A DNA stretch of 58,044 nucleotides from Deltaproteobacteria bacterium (GTDB lineage Bacteria; Desulfobacterota; RBG-13-43-22): contig JACRBX010000093.1 of assembly GCA_016219225.1 (NCBI GenBank), forward strand, positions 1-58,044. The letters run 5' to 3'. The notes beneath the pieces were generated by a model. It did no database searches and was not told the origin of the DNA. It saw only the letters and a list, made by a program, of their open reading frames with translations. Position numbers and translations under genes: made by a program. Of this stretch, positions 33,797 through 42,284 are shown piece by piece. Positions within the stretch are counted from its first letter, which is position 1; each line of letters begins with the position of its first letter.

Positions 33797-34621
33797 ATGC
33801 GCACTCCCTGGCCAATCGAAATTAATTCCTATCTGTTTGATCACCATATGGAAGGAAGATGCCTTTTCCCGGCCGTGGAAGCCCTGATCACCCTGGCCGC
33901 GGCTGTGAATCGGAATTTTCCTCAGGCCGACATGAGGTGCCTGACCAGGGCTCGATTTTCCCGTTTTTTAGTAATACCGCCTGAAACGCGTCAGGTAATG
34001 GCCCTGGTGGACTTTGAACAGGATCAAGCGGACCGGGTCAGCGCCAAACTGTTGACGCAGGTCAGGTCTAAAAGTGGAGGGATCGGACGTCATCTGGAGC
34101 ATGCCCGGGCGGAGTTTTTATTAACCGGATCCTGTAAAGGCGTTTCCCCCCAATGGGAATCCCCGGAAAATCCGGATAGGACCATACCGGTCGAATCCAT
34201 TTATAGTGAGCTGATTCCTTTCGGCCCTGCTTATCAAAATATTATTGGTCCGGCATCAGTTTCCCGCCCGGGGGCCTGGGCGGTTCTCTCCGGCGGAGAT
34301 CATCAGGCCGATGAGTCCCTGCTCGGCTCTCCTTTTCCGCTCGATGCCGCCTTTCATTTGGCCTGCGTTTGGGGGCAACGATTCAACGGCATCGTTCCCT
34401 TTCCGACAGGTTTTGAAAAAAGAACCATTCACCAAAAAACAAAAAATGGCGGCCGCTATATGGGCCGGGTTATTCCGGTGACCGTTAATGAGATGCCCTT
34501 GATATTTGATGCTCTGATTTTTGATTTAAAGAATACCCTCTGTGAAGAAATCCGGGGCATTCAGATGCAGGATGTCTCCCAGGGTCGCTTGCGTCCGCCC
34601 CGGTGGCTTAATGCCTTGTAA
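33797..34621 (+). CDS. Stand-alone polyketide-synthase-type dehydratase (double hotdog)
   Basis: A 274-residue protein with the two halves of a PKS dehydratase domain. The N-terminal hotdog has YLFDHHMEGRCLFPAVEAL (compare H..L.DH...G....PG.a), with His in DHH. The C-terminal half has SPFPLDAAFHLACVWGQ, matching the second-half motif with its catalytic Asp. Such domains normally sit inside large type I synthases; a free version beside FabF-type KSs is uncommon. It may form double bonds at steps the ApeP-like enzyme does not handle. Confidence 0.75.
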   Translation: MRTPWPIEINSYLFDHHMEGRCLFPAVEALITLAAAVNRNFPQADMRCLTRARFSRFLVIPPETRQVMALVDFEQDQADRVSAKLLTQVRSKSGGIGRHLEHARAEFLLTGSCKGVSPQWESPENPDRTIPVESIYSELIPFGPAYQNIIGPASVSRPGAWAVLSGGDHQADESLLGSPFPLDAAFHLACVWGQRFNGIVPFPTGFEKRTIHQKTKNGGRYMGRVIPVTVNEMPLIFDALIFDLKNTLCEEIRGIQMQDVSQGRLRPPRWLNAL

Positions 34622-34634
34622 TAAGCTGGAAAAG

Positions 34635-36098
34635 ATGGGAAATATGATAAAGCGCCGTATTGTTCTGGTGCATCCAAGAGGCTCGAACTGGTTTAAAGGG
34701 TCTAAAGATGTTATCGCTTCAGCAAACCGTATGATTCCTCATGGCCTTTTGTCCATTGCCGCCTGGCTGGAAAAAGAAGGTCATGAGGTTTTTGTCCATG
34801 ACTGTCTGGGTCCTCAGGCCTCATCGGATTTCAAAACCAATATTCAAGAAATCTTGAGTTATAAGGCTGAGTTGGTGGGATTTTCGGCCACCACATCCTC
34901 TTTTCCGGATTCAGCCAATATGGCCGCCGCACTCAAACAAGCCGTTCCAGCGCCGGTGACCATTTGCGGAGGCGTACACAGTTCCGCTTTAGGACCTCGG
35001 CTTTTAAAAGATTATCCGGCTTTTGATTATATGGTGAGGGGCGAGGGAGAAATTACCCTGGCTGAACTGGCTTCGGGTGTCGATCCCGCGCAGGTCAGAG
35101 GAATCGTCTGGCGCAAAGGCGATGAAATGATTGATAACGGGCCGCGCTCACCCATTGAAGATCTGGACAACCTTCCTTTTCCAGCTTATGAAAAACTCAA
35201 AGGCTTTCCAAAAGGTTATAACCTCCCTCTGTTTAGCTACGCTCAATTTCCGGGAACGTCTATGGTCACCAGCCGCGGTTGTCTGTTCCAGTGCTCTTAC
35301 TGCGACCGTTCAGTTTATAAGAAGGGATTCCGGTATAATTCAGCTAAATATGTTTATGACCATTTTAAGGTTTTGAATGAGAAATTTGGCGTCCGTCATG
35401 TGAATATTTATGACGATTTATTCACCACTGATGAAAAGCGGATTGTTGAATTATGCTGTATGCTCAGGAATAATCCCATCGATATTCAGTTTAACTGTGC
35501 GGTGCGCGTGGGGTATGCCTCGGATAAGCTTTTAAAGATGCTGAAGGAAGCCGGCTGTCTCATGGTGTCACTGGGCATTGAATCGGCCGACCCGGGTATG
35601 CTGGCTAAACACAAAGCAGGTGTGACTGTGGAAAAAGTGAAAGATACCGTTACCCGCATTCAGTCAGCGGGTCTAAGGGCCAAGGGCTTATTCATGATGG
35701 GGCTCCCCGGGGAAACGCAAGAGTCCATTCGCCGGACCAGCGATTTTGTCATGTCCCTGGGCCTGGATGATATGAATATGTCTAAATTTACCCCATTCCC
35801 CGGCGCTCCTTTGTGGGAGACGATCAGGGATGAAGGCGCATTTGAAGAAGATTGGAGCCAGATGAATTGTATTAATTTTGTCTTTATCCCCAAAACGATT
35901 GGTTCAAAAGAAATTCTGGACCAGATGTACAATGAGCATGTCAAGCGATTCTATACCAATAAAGAATGGCGCCGGAAGTTTAGGAAACGGTTCTGGCAGC
36001 ACCGTCATTCTCTCTGGCATATGTTCAAGAACCTGCCTGACTTTCTGGCGGCCAAGGCCCGATTTGAACCTAAGAAAAAGATCAAGACGATCAATTAG
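34635..36098 (+). CDS. B12-binding-type radical SAM protein
   Basis: About 487 residues from the ATG at 34635 (ATG 34644 is equally possible; starts further upstream overlap the dehydratase gene). A B12-binding-type domain (residues 1-150, with ICGGVHSSALG and RGEGE) precedes the radical SAM domain, cluster motif SRGCLFQCSYC (Cys216, Cys220, Cys223). A later GIESADPGMLAKHKAG segment is typical of the family. The C-terminal 70 residues are basic and aromatic. It may methylate or rearrange the lipid chain. Confidence 0.85.
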   Translation: MGNMIKRRIVLVHPRGSNWFKGSKDVIASANRMIPHGLLSIAAWLEKEGHEVFVHDCLGPQASSDFKTNIQEILSYKAELVGFSATTSSFPDSANMAAALKQAVPAPVTICGGVHSSALGPRLLKDYPAFDYMVRGEGEITLAELASGVDPAQVRGIVWRKGDEMIDNGPRSPIEDLDNLPFPAYEKLKGFPKGYNLPLFSYAQFPGTSMVTSRGCLFQCSYCDRSVYKKGFRYNSAKYVYDHFKVLNEKFGVRHVNIYDDLFTTDEKRIVELCCMLRNNPIDIQFNCAVRVGYASDKLLKMLKEAGCLMVSLGIESADPGMLAKHKAGVTVEKVKDTVTRIQSAGLRAKGLFMMGLPGETQESIRRTSDFVMSLGLDDMNMSKFTPFPGAPLWETIRDEGAFEEDWSQMNCINFVFIPKTIGSKEILDQMYNEHVKRFYTNKEWRRKFRKRFWQHRHSLWHMFKNLPDFLAAKARFEPKKKIKTIN

Positions 36099-36140
36099 TA
36101 ACTAATGGGTCAAATTCTTCTCAAAATGGCAAGAAATTTT

Positions 36141-36244
36141 TTACCACTAAGACACTAAGACATAAAGAAGGTCTTAATTTCATGAGGGTTAAACAAACAT
36201 GAAAGCTTTATGCATTTCTTCGTGCCTTCGTGTCTTCGTGGTAA
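36141..36244. repeat. Imperfect inverted repeat ('ccactaagacactaagac' type)
   Basis: Left arm ttaccactaagacactaaga... (36141-36170), right arm cttcgtgccttcgtgtcttcgtggtaa (36218-36244, quoted in two overlapping parts: cttcgtgccttcg and gtgtcttcgtggtaa). It separates the radical SAM gene from the deacetylase gene. The same kind of repeat is common in intergenic DNA of many Desulfobacterota and Planctomycetes. Confidence 0.65.
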
Positions 36245-36278
36245 GCTTTTGGTTCCGGCTTGTCCGGGTTAGGACTTT

Positions 36279-37490
36279 GTGAGCGGCTTTCAGACTACAA
36301 CCATCCTGTTGGTCATCACCACAGTGGGGCTGAGCTTAAGTCTTGGAGACCCTTTTCGCTGGATTGCTCTCGGGCTGTTATGGACCGGATATATACTCAT
36401 CTGCATTTTTGGAGTGGCCCTATTAAAACTCAATTTTTTTGTTACTGCCATCTGCAGGGGAGATTCAACAGAGAAACTTGTAGCGCTAACCTTTGATGAC
36501 GGGCCGGGCAGGGAGAGTACGCCAGCTCTTCTGGAGATCTTGAAACGGAACAAAATCAAGGCCGTTTTTTTTCCCATTGGAACAAAGATCAAAGTGCATC
36601 CCGAAATGATCAGACAGATAGACCAAGACGGTCATCTTATCGGAAACCATACCTACCGACACAACTGGTATACCAACTTCCTGATATCCAAGCCACTGAA
36701 TCGAGAAATACAAATGGCCCAGGAAACCATTGCGGCGGTGATCGGCAAGGTGCCGGCCTATTTTCGCCCTCCCATAGGCCTGACCAATCCGCATCTCAGG
36801 AAAGCGCTGAAGAAACAGGGCCTGTCGGTGGTAGGCTGGGATGTCCGGCCTTTCGATATCGGGACGAAGGCCGATAAGGTCTTAAAAAGGGTCCTCAAAA
36901 AAATACGACCTGGAAGCATCATTCTCCTCCACGATAAAGGGCGAACCCCGGCGGATTGGGCAGGCTTGGTTGATGAACTGGTGAACAAGATCAAAGCCAG
37001 GGGTTTCGGTTTCGCTGATCCGGAACGACTCATTGGGAAAAGGGCCTATCAGACACCGGAGGAAGGTAACAGGAAGGAAATTTTTTTATTCCTTCAGGGT
37101 TGTTTTGCCTCCGGGAGCGGCTGGCGGTGCTTATTGCGACCTTTTGCCTCAAAATTGGCCGCCAGTCCCTATGTCCAGCGGGCACTAAAGGAACCGGTAT
37201 CCTTGGATGTCTTCAAGGCCAGACCCTCTCCTAAATTTATTTTTGGTTTAGCGTTGATGCTGTTTAGTTATGTCCTGGGATGGCCAATGGTGGGGCTGTT
37301 TACTGTTTTGTCCGGCTATTTCCGGGACCCGGCATTATTGATTATAGGCCCTGCTTTTTATGGATTTTCTCATTTGGTATTTTTGTTAGGGATATTTCTG
37401 ACTGGACGAGATTGCCTTAAATATGGCGACATCCTGCTGAGATGGGGCCTGCATAAGATGGTGGAGAAGGCTTCGGGCCGAAAAACCTGA
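36279..37490 (+). CDS. Membrane-bound NodB-type polysaccharide deacetylase
   Basis: 403 residues starting with GTG. Two hydrophobic segments (residues 5-25 and 28-52) precede a NodB domain with ALTFDDGPG (metal Asp), GNHTYRH (metal His pair), RPPIG and LLHDKG. The C-terminal 130 residues add further hydrophobic segments (FIFGLALMLFSYVLGWPMV and a later one), which are not part of normal deacetylases. It may remove an acyl or acetyl group from a sugar of the lipid head group. A degraded copy of its 3' end lies at 44137-44275, upstream of plsY. Confidence 0.85.
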   Translation: MSGFQTTTILLVITTVGLSLSLGDPFRWIALGLLWTGYILICIFGVALLKLNFFVTAICRGDSTEKLVALTFDDGPGRESTPALLEILKRNKIKAVFFPIGTKIKVHPEMIRQIDQDGHLIGNHTYRHNWYTNFLISKPLNREIQMAQETIAAVIGKVPAYFRPPIGLTNPHLRKALKKQGLSVVGWDVRPFDIGTKADKVLKRVLKKIRPGSIILLHDKGRTPADWAGLVDELVNKIKARGFGFADPERLIGKRAYQTPEEGNRKEIFLFLQGCFASGSGWRCLLRPFASKLAASPYVQRALKEPVSLDVFKARPSPKFIFGLALMLFSYVLGWPMVGLFTVLSGYFRDPALLIIGPAFYGFSHLVFLLGIFLTGRDCLKYGDILLRWGLHKMVEKASGRKT

Positions 37491-37534
37491 GGCCCCACGG
37501 AGAAAATACCCTGCCCGGCCGTTCTAAATCAATT

Positions 37535-37624
37535 TTATCCCGCCTCGGCAATAATCCACCGATCCCTCCGGCGATTTACAGAAGACTCTGCCGGGATCAC
37601 AGCGAAACCCGCAGAAATCATCAT
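37535..37624 (-). pseudogene. Possible tail of a lost methyltransferase gene
   Basis: A 29-codon frame just beyond the MMPL stop encodes MMISAGFAVIPAESSV followed by NRRRDRWIIAEAG, which reads like the C-terminal end of a class I methyltransferase (LxxAGF...RDRWIIAE). The frame extends a few codons into the MMPL gene and then meets stops. If real, it is the remnant left by a deletion. The assignment is by style only. Confidence 0.3.
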
Positions 37625-37628
37625 GGTC

Positions 37629-40052
37629 TCAATATCCTCTACCCGTCGGTCTTTGGCGGATATTTTTTACTAAAGGCGGAACAAAGGCAACGGTTCCCAG
37701 GTAGGAATACCCGATACCCAGGGCCAGGACCAGCCCGGCGTTTTTTAAGAGGACATGGCTTGAAAAGGCCAGGACCCCGAAGCCGATAAAGGTCGTGGCA
37801 AAAGACAAGAATACGGACAGACGGATCAGACCCACAGAGGGGTGGTGCTCATCCCCATACCGTTGAAAGGCCCGGACCAGGTAAAGGGCATAATCCGTAC
37901 CCATGCCGATGACCACGGCCGCGGCCATGATGACGGGAATGCCGAGGGGCTGTTTTAAGAGACGGAGGGTCCCGATGGTACAGACCAGGGAGAACAAGGT
38001 CGGCATCAGGGCAATAAAGGTCAATCGCCAGCTAAGAAGATAAAGGAGAGAGACCAGGAAGGTTGTTACCCCCACGATCAATACCACACGGGAAAACCCC
38101 TTCAGGATCATCTCCCCCAAATGATCGCTAAACAGGAGGGGATCAAAAACCTTGGCCAGGTCCTTGGTAGTCAGGGTCTTATAAAAGACGGCCCCTTGAT
38201 AGGCCGAGCCTGGTTGGATAGTAGCGTAATGGGCCCAGTTTTTTCCCTGCTGTTTTACGATGCCCAGAAAGGGGAAGCAGGCCTCTGGGATCGGGGGAGC
38301 GGGGACTGTTTTTTCCTTAAGGGTCGCCAAGAAAGGGGCAAAGGCCCCAGGAGTAAAACCTAGTTTTGGCGCCAGGGATTCAATCTCCTGCCGCAGCCCG
38401 GTGATGCGCTCCTTGGTCCAGAAGGACTGCCAGGCCTGGAAATTCCGCCTGGCCCGTAGTTCCCCGGGAAAGAGCATCGCGGGAGAAAAGGCCGGGGCTA
38501 TAGTCCCTTTGGCCGTCTCCGCTTCTAAAAGGTCGGCCAGTCGGTCCTCTTTCTCCTGGAGTTCGGCCATGGTCCTACCTTCGACAGCCAGAAATACCCG
38601 GTTGAGGACATTGCCCCAGACGCCTTCGATCAGCTTTTCGGCGGCCAGGGTCGGGTCACCTACGGTATTCAGGGATTGAAGGTCCACCCGAAAATCGGGC
38701 CTGGCGAAAAAAAGCATCACCACCCCAAAAAGACCAACGGCCCAGACCGTCTTCTTCTTTCCCCGGACCAATCGATCGGACAGCCTCTGTAGAGGAAGGA
38801 TGCCCTGGCGCTTGGCCGGCAGTACCTTCGGAAAGAGAAAGGGGTAGACGGCGTGGACCAAAATATAGGTGAAAACGACCCCCAGGGCGGCAAACACACC
38901 AAGCTGAGAGAGGGCCGGGAAACCAGCCAGGAAAAGAAAGGCGAAGCTGATGGCGGTCGTTAACATAGCCAGCAGGCCAAGGGGCCAGACCTCCTTGGTC
39001 ACCTTCATACCCTGGGTTTCATAAGGACGGTCGAGAAACAGGAGGTAGGCAATGCCGTAATCGACGGTAAATGAAATAATCGCGCCGCCGAACCCGATAG
39101 CCAGAATGGAAATGGATTTTTGGAATAAGGAATAAACGAATAAAGCGATTATTGTCCCCCCAAAGGCCGGAAGGAGGGCCAACAGACCGATCCAGGGCCG
39201 CGGAAAACCCAATAGAAGCAGCAGGGCAATGACTATTGTGGAAACGAGAAGGGCTCGTTGGGTGTCCTTTTTGGCTGCCGTCTCGTTATCCAGGGCGGCC
39301 CGATAGGCCCCTACCGGTGTCAGGATAAAAGAATCAGGGCCGGAAGATTGCCGATTCAGCCGCAGGCTGATATCCTCTATAAGGGCAGTGACCTTCCGCG
39401 AAAAAGCGGTATCATAACCTGAGGTGAGGGGCTCGGCTATGATGAGGAGATGTCTTTTGTCCGCTGATAGAAGCTGTCCCTTGATCATGACAACATTCTG
39501 GGAAGACCCGAGCAGGGATAACCGCTTAAGGACAATATTTCGAAATTCGAGAGGGTCCCGGGCGATAAGGGAAGCCTGGCCGATCCCTTCCAGGCTGGTC
39601 AGGGTTGAGTAGGTATTGGTCAAGGTCCGACGAATATTTTCAGAAGAGAGGAGAGGCCCAACCTGCTCCTGGAGGTCCTGCTCGCTGAACAGGATGGGGA
39701 GATGGCCTGCCACATGGGCAATCAGGTCGGGGAAGAGTTTTTCATATTGGCGTAACCCCACGGTCTTAAAAAGGCCGCTTTCTCCCAAGACTTTCTCCAC
39801 CAACTCTCCGCCGCTGATGAGAAACTCGGGGTCGGTGCCCCGGTGGCCCAGATCGATAACTATCCTTTCCTGGATGGGGTGGTGGGAAATGACATAACGG
39901 CCGTCGGCGACGACCGGGTCATTCTGGGGAAGGGCGGCAACAATGTCCGTATCGATCGCCAGTCGGTATCGCCCGATGAGAAAAAGGAGTCCCAGGCCGA
40001 TGATAACGACCATGACCAGGGGCCAGGGGAAGCGCGGGCTATGCAGGGTCAT
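37629..40052 (-). CDS. MMPL/RND-family lipid exporter
   Basis: An 807-residue inner-membrane transporter with two repeats of an N-terminal helix, a periplasmic domain and a block of five helices. The second repeat contains MGTDYALYLVRAFQRYGDE, the typical proton-relay and loop motif of MMPL proteins; in the first repeat the matching segment is FTVDYGIAYLLFLD. Aryl polyene clusters carry the same type of exporter, thought to move the finished lipid out of the inner membrane toward a LolA-like carrier. It is the last gene of the PlsY-to-MMPL unit. Confidence 0.9.
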   Translation of the reverse strand: MTLHSPRFPWPLVMVVIIGLGLLFLIGRYRLAIDTDIVAALPQNDPVVADGRYVISHHPIQERIVIDLGHRGTDPEFLISGGELVEKVLGESGLFKTVGLRQYEKLFPDLIAHVAGHLPILFSEQDLQEQVGPLLSSENIRRTLTNTYSTLTSLEGIGQASLIARDPLEFRNIVLKRLSLLGSSQNVVMIKGQLLSADKRHLLIIAEPLTSGYDTAFSRKVTALIEDISLRLNRQSSGPDSFILTPVGAYRAALDNETAAKKDTQRALLVSTIVIALLLLLGFPRPWIGLLALLPAFGGTIIALFVYSLFQKSISILAIGFGGAIISFTVDYGIAYLLFLDRPYETQGMKVTKEVWPLGLLAMLTTAISFAFLFLAGFPALSQLGVFAALGVVFTYILVHAVYPFLFPKVLPAKRQGILPLQRLSDRLVRGKKKTVWAVGLFGVVMLFFARPDFRVDLQSLNTVGDPTLAAEKLIEGVWGNVLNRVFLAVEGRTMAELQEKEDRLADLLEAETAKGTIAPAFSPAMLFPGELRARRNFQAWQSFWTKERITGLRQEIESLAPKLGFTPGAFAPFLATLKEKTVPAPPIPEACFPFLGIVKQQGKNWAHYATIQPGSAYQGAVFYKTLTTKDLAKVFDPLLFSDHLGEMILKGFSRVVLIVGVTTFLVSLLYLLSWRLTFIALMPTLFSLVCTIGTLRLLKQPLGIPVIMAAAVVIGMGTDYALYLVRAFQRYGDEHHPSVGLIRLSVFLSFATTFIGFGVLAFSSHVLLKNAGLVLALGIGYSYLGTVAFVPPLVKNIRQRPTGRGY

Positions 40053-40083
40053 CTCCTTGATTACTCAAACCGGGTCTCTTCCG

Positions 40084-41343
40084 TTATCTTTCGACCCGCC
40101 CGAATTTTCGTTCTCTCGTGGGCCGCCAGCGCCGAAAGGTGCCATCGGCCATTTCCTTGGCGATGACCTGTTTGAACAGCTCGAACATGCGAAAAGACTG
40201 ATTTTTTTCCTGGTAAAAAGTCTTCCAGGCCCGGTCGTGCAGTTCCTGAAGACGCTGCGGGCTCATGTGCTTGGGCTGAAAGATGACCCTGTCGCAGGTA
40301 TAGTCGTTCCAATCATAAGACAGTATCCGTCCCGCCTGGTGGAGGTCGGTGAAGGCCCGCGAATGGGGGAAGGGAGTCAGGACCGTGAACTCGGCCAGGT
40401 CCAGCCCTATCTCGAGCAGAAAATCGGTCAGTCGGAGGATATCGTCATCGGTTTGGTGGTCCAACCCCAGGAGGATGGTCCCCTCCACGCCGATCCCGAA
40501 GTCGTGGTATTTTCTAATTCGTTTGCGGATGAGGTCGGAGGTGTCGAAGACCGCCTGATAGACATACCAGGCCCCGGCCTGGGCCGCCAGATCAAGGACC
40601 TCATCATCGTCCTCAATGGGATGGCAGCACCATTTTTTTTTCAAGGGGATCATCTCCCGGAAGAGCTGTTTTTCCCATTCCTTATCCTGGGCCAGGGTAT
40701 TGTCCACGATGAAAAGACGGTTGTTGTCGATGGCCGCCAGCTCTTCCACGACCTTGTCGATGGGACGGGGTCGGAAATGCCGTCCCCCGAGGAAGCTGAC
40801 ACAGCAGGGGTAACAGTTAAACCGGCAACCCCGGGAGGCATGGACCAAGTCGACCATTTGAATGCCTTTGTAGTTGTAGAGATCCCGTTTCAGGATGTCT
40901 CGCCGGGCCGGGCCGACGGTGGCGATGGGCGGGAAGTCGGTCAGAAAGTCGTAAACCCGGCGAAGCCGGTTATTCCGGAAATCATCCAGGACCTGTTCCA
41001 TACGTCCTTCCGATTCCCCAAGGAAGACGGCATCGGCGTGGTGCGAGGTCTCCTGGGCGTGAAGCATGGTCCCGATGCCGCCGCAGATGACCGGAATGCC
41101 TCGTTTGCGGTATTCATCGGCGATTTCCCATCCCCGCTTTACCTGACTGGTGAGCAATATGGAAATGCCGACCAGGTCGGCCGGGTCTCGAAAATCAATC
41201 GTCTCCAGATTCTCGTCCACAAATGCGATTTCGACATCTTCGGGCAGGGTGGCGGCAAAAACGACCGGCCCGTGGGGAGGGAGATGGAACTCCGTCTGGT
41301 TTTTGAGCTTTTTCCATTTCGGGTAGATCAGCTTGAATTTCAT
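40084..41343 (-). CDS. B12-binding-type radical SAM protein
   Basis: 419 residues: a short B12-binding-type domain (residues 1-115, PVICGGIGTMLH and GESEG) and a radical SAM domain with SRGCRFNCYPC (Cys173, Cys177, Cys180). The region GVEGTILLGLDHQTDDD is a family hallmark. It sits between an ACP and the MMPL gene. Its N-terminus (KFKLIYPKWKKL) resembles radical SAM proteins often found near flexirubin- and ladderane-like KS genes. The reaction is unknown. Confidence 0.85.
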   Translation of the reverse strand: MKFKLIYPKWKKLKNQTEFHLPPHGPVVFAATLPEDVEIAFVDENLETIDFRDPADLVGISILLTSQVKRGWEIADEYRKRGIPVICGGIGTMLHAQETSHHADAVFLGESEGRMEQVLDDFRNNRLRRVYDFLTDFPPIATVGPARRDILKRDLYNYKGIQMVDLVHASRGCRFNCYPCCVSFLGGRHFRPRPIDKVVEELAAIDNNRLFIVDNTLAQDKEWEKQLFREMIPLKKKWCCHPIEDDDEVLDLAAQAGAWYVYQAVFDTSDLIRKRIRKYHDFGIGVEGTILLGLDHQTDDDILRLTDFLLEIGLDLAEFTVLTPFPHSRAFTDLHQAGRILSYDWNDYTCDRVIFQPKHMSPQRLQELHDRAWKTFYQEKNQSFRMFELFKQVIAKEMADGTFRRWRPTRERKFGRVER

Positions 41344-41361
41344 CGGCCAAAAACCTTGCGG

Positions 41362-41625
41362 TTATTTCTTTTGCTGTTCCTGTATAAATTCAGCGAGAGT
41401 TCGGAGAGAATAGAATATCTTGGGCCCCTCTGCCTTGGGGTCTTCAATCGTAAGACCATAATTTTTCTCTAATAACACCATGATCTCCAGGGCATCGATG
41501 GAATCCAGCCCCAACCCGTCTCCGAAAAGAGGATCTTCCGGGCTTATATCTTCCGGGGTGAGGTCTCCCAGGTTCAGGATATCGATAATTTCTTCCTTTA
41601 GTTTGAGAATCAGATCTTCCATCAT
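41362..41625 (-). CDS. Acyl carrier protein
   Basis: An 87-residue acidic carrier with phosphopantetheine site GLDSIDALEI (Ser42). The ATG at 41625 overlaps the stop of the half-ketosynthase gene (ATGATGG with TGA), so I use it instead of an upstream start at 41649. This is the third ACP of the cluster and is tied to the KS/half-KS pair by position. Confidence 0.9.
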   Translation of the reverse strand: MMEDLILKLKEEIIDILNLGDLTPEDISPEDPLFGDGLGLDSIDALEIMVLLEKNYGLTIEDPKAEGPKIFYSLRTLAEFIQEQQKK

Positions 41626-42278
41626 AATGATTTTCCTTCTACAAAACATTTTTCCAAGTTCGAGGGGTCAAAGATAAACCATTCCTGAAATTTATTCAAT
41701 CTCTTTATCCGGTCTATCTGTTCAACAACGAACAATAAAGATCGATAACTATTTCCATAACATTCGATCCAGCCCGCGAGGCAGCAATGGACCCTTTGGT
41801 TACGAAATAATTCAGAAACATACTGAAAGATAAAGAATGGATCAAATTGTTCAAAGATCAGTACGGCATTTTCACCCTTTATTTTATGCCGGATAGCGAT
41901 CTCGCCAACCATGATATTGGGAAGGGTGTAGACGAAGACGGAGGGACTCGGGAAATAGTGGTTCGCGTCGCGGATCGATTCCTGATGTTTCTCGTCAGAG
42001 TCCAGGGAGGAACTGGCATTACTAAGGATGATCCCGATTTCTTCGCCGGGATAGTTCCGGAGGATATCCGTCCCTTGAAGCAGGATCTCGGCGCTTAGAA
42101 AACACAACCGGCAGAGGTTGTCCATTTTAAAAAATTTTGGGTAGCTGATGCCGTAGTGACGGTAGACAGAACGAAGGACCGCGGCGGCCGAGTTTGCATC
42201 CGCCGAATACTCGACGATTCCGTCGAGAATGACCCGGCCGTTTTGAAGCCGGATAGTTCTGGTAATCCCTAATTCCAT
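41622..42278 (-). CDS. Half-length ketosynthase-like protein with Cys-to-Gln change
   Basis: 218 residues corresponding to the N-terminal half of a KS. It has YPKFFKMDNLCRLCFLSAE and the strand IGIILSNASSSLDSD, then PSPSVFVYTLPN. Aligned with the adjacent KS (VVSNACISG), the nucleophile position is Gln144 (VLIFEQFDP). Gln at this site is the hallmark of classical chain length factors. The C-terminal half with the His/Lys residues is missing, and the family is known from Bacteroidetes flexirubin-type clusters. It is six bases after the active KS and probably pairs with it. Confidence 0.75.
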   Translation of the reverse strand: MELGITRTIRLQNGRVILDGIVEYSADANSAAAVLRSVYRHYGISYPKFFKMDNLCRLCFLSAEILLQGTDILRNYPGEEIGIILSNASSSLDSDEKHQESIRDANHYFPSPSVFVYTLPNIMVGEIAIRHKIKGENAVLIFEQFDPFFIFQYVSELFRNQRVHCCLAGWIECYGNSYRSLLFVVEQIDRIKRLNKFQEWFIFDPSNLEKCFVEGKSL

Positions 42279-42284
42279 ATTAAA

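Noticed and set aside
39943-41472. Open frame of 509 codons on the plus strand
   Set aside because: It is antisense to the MMPL, radical SAM and ACP genes, all of which carry recognisable motifs on the minus strand.
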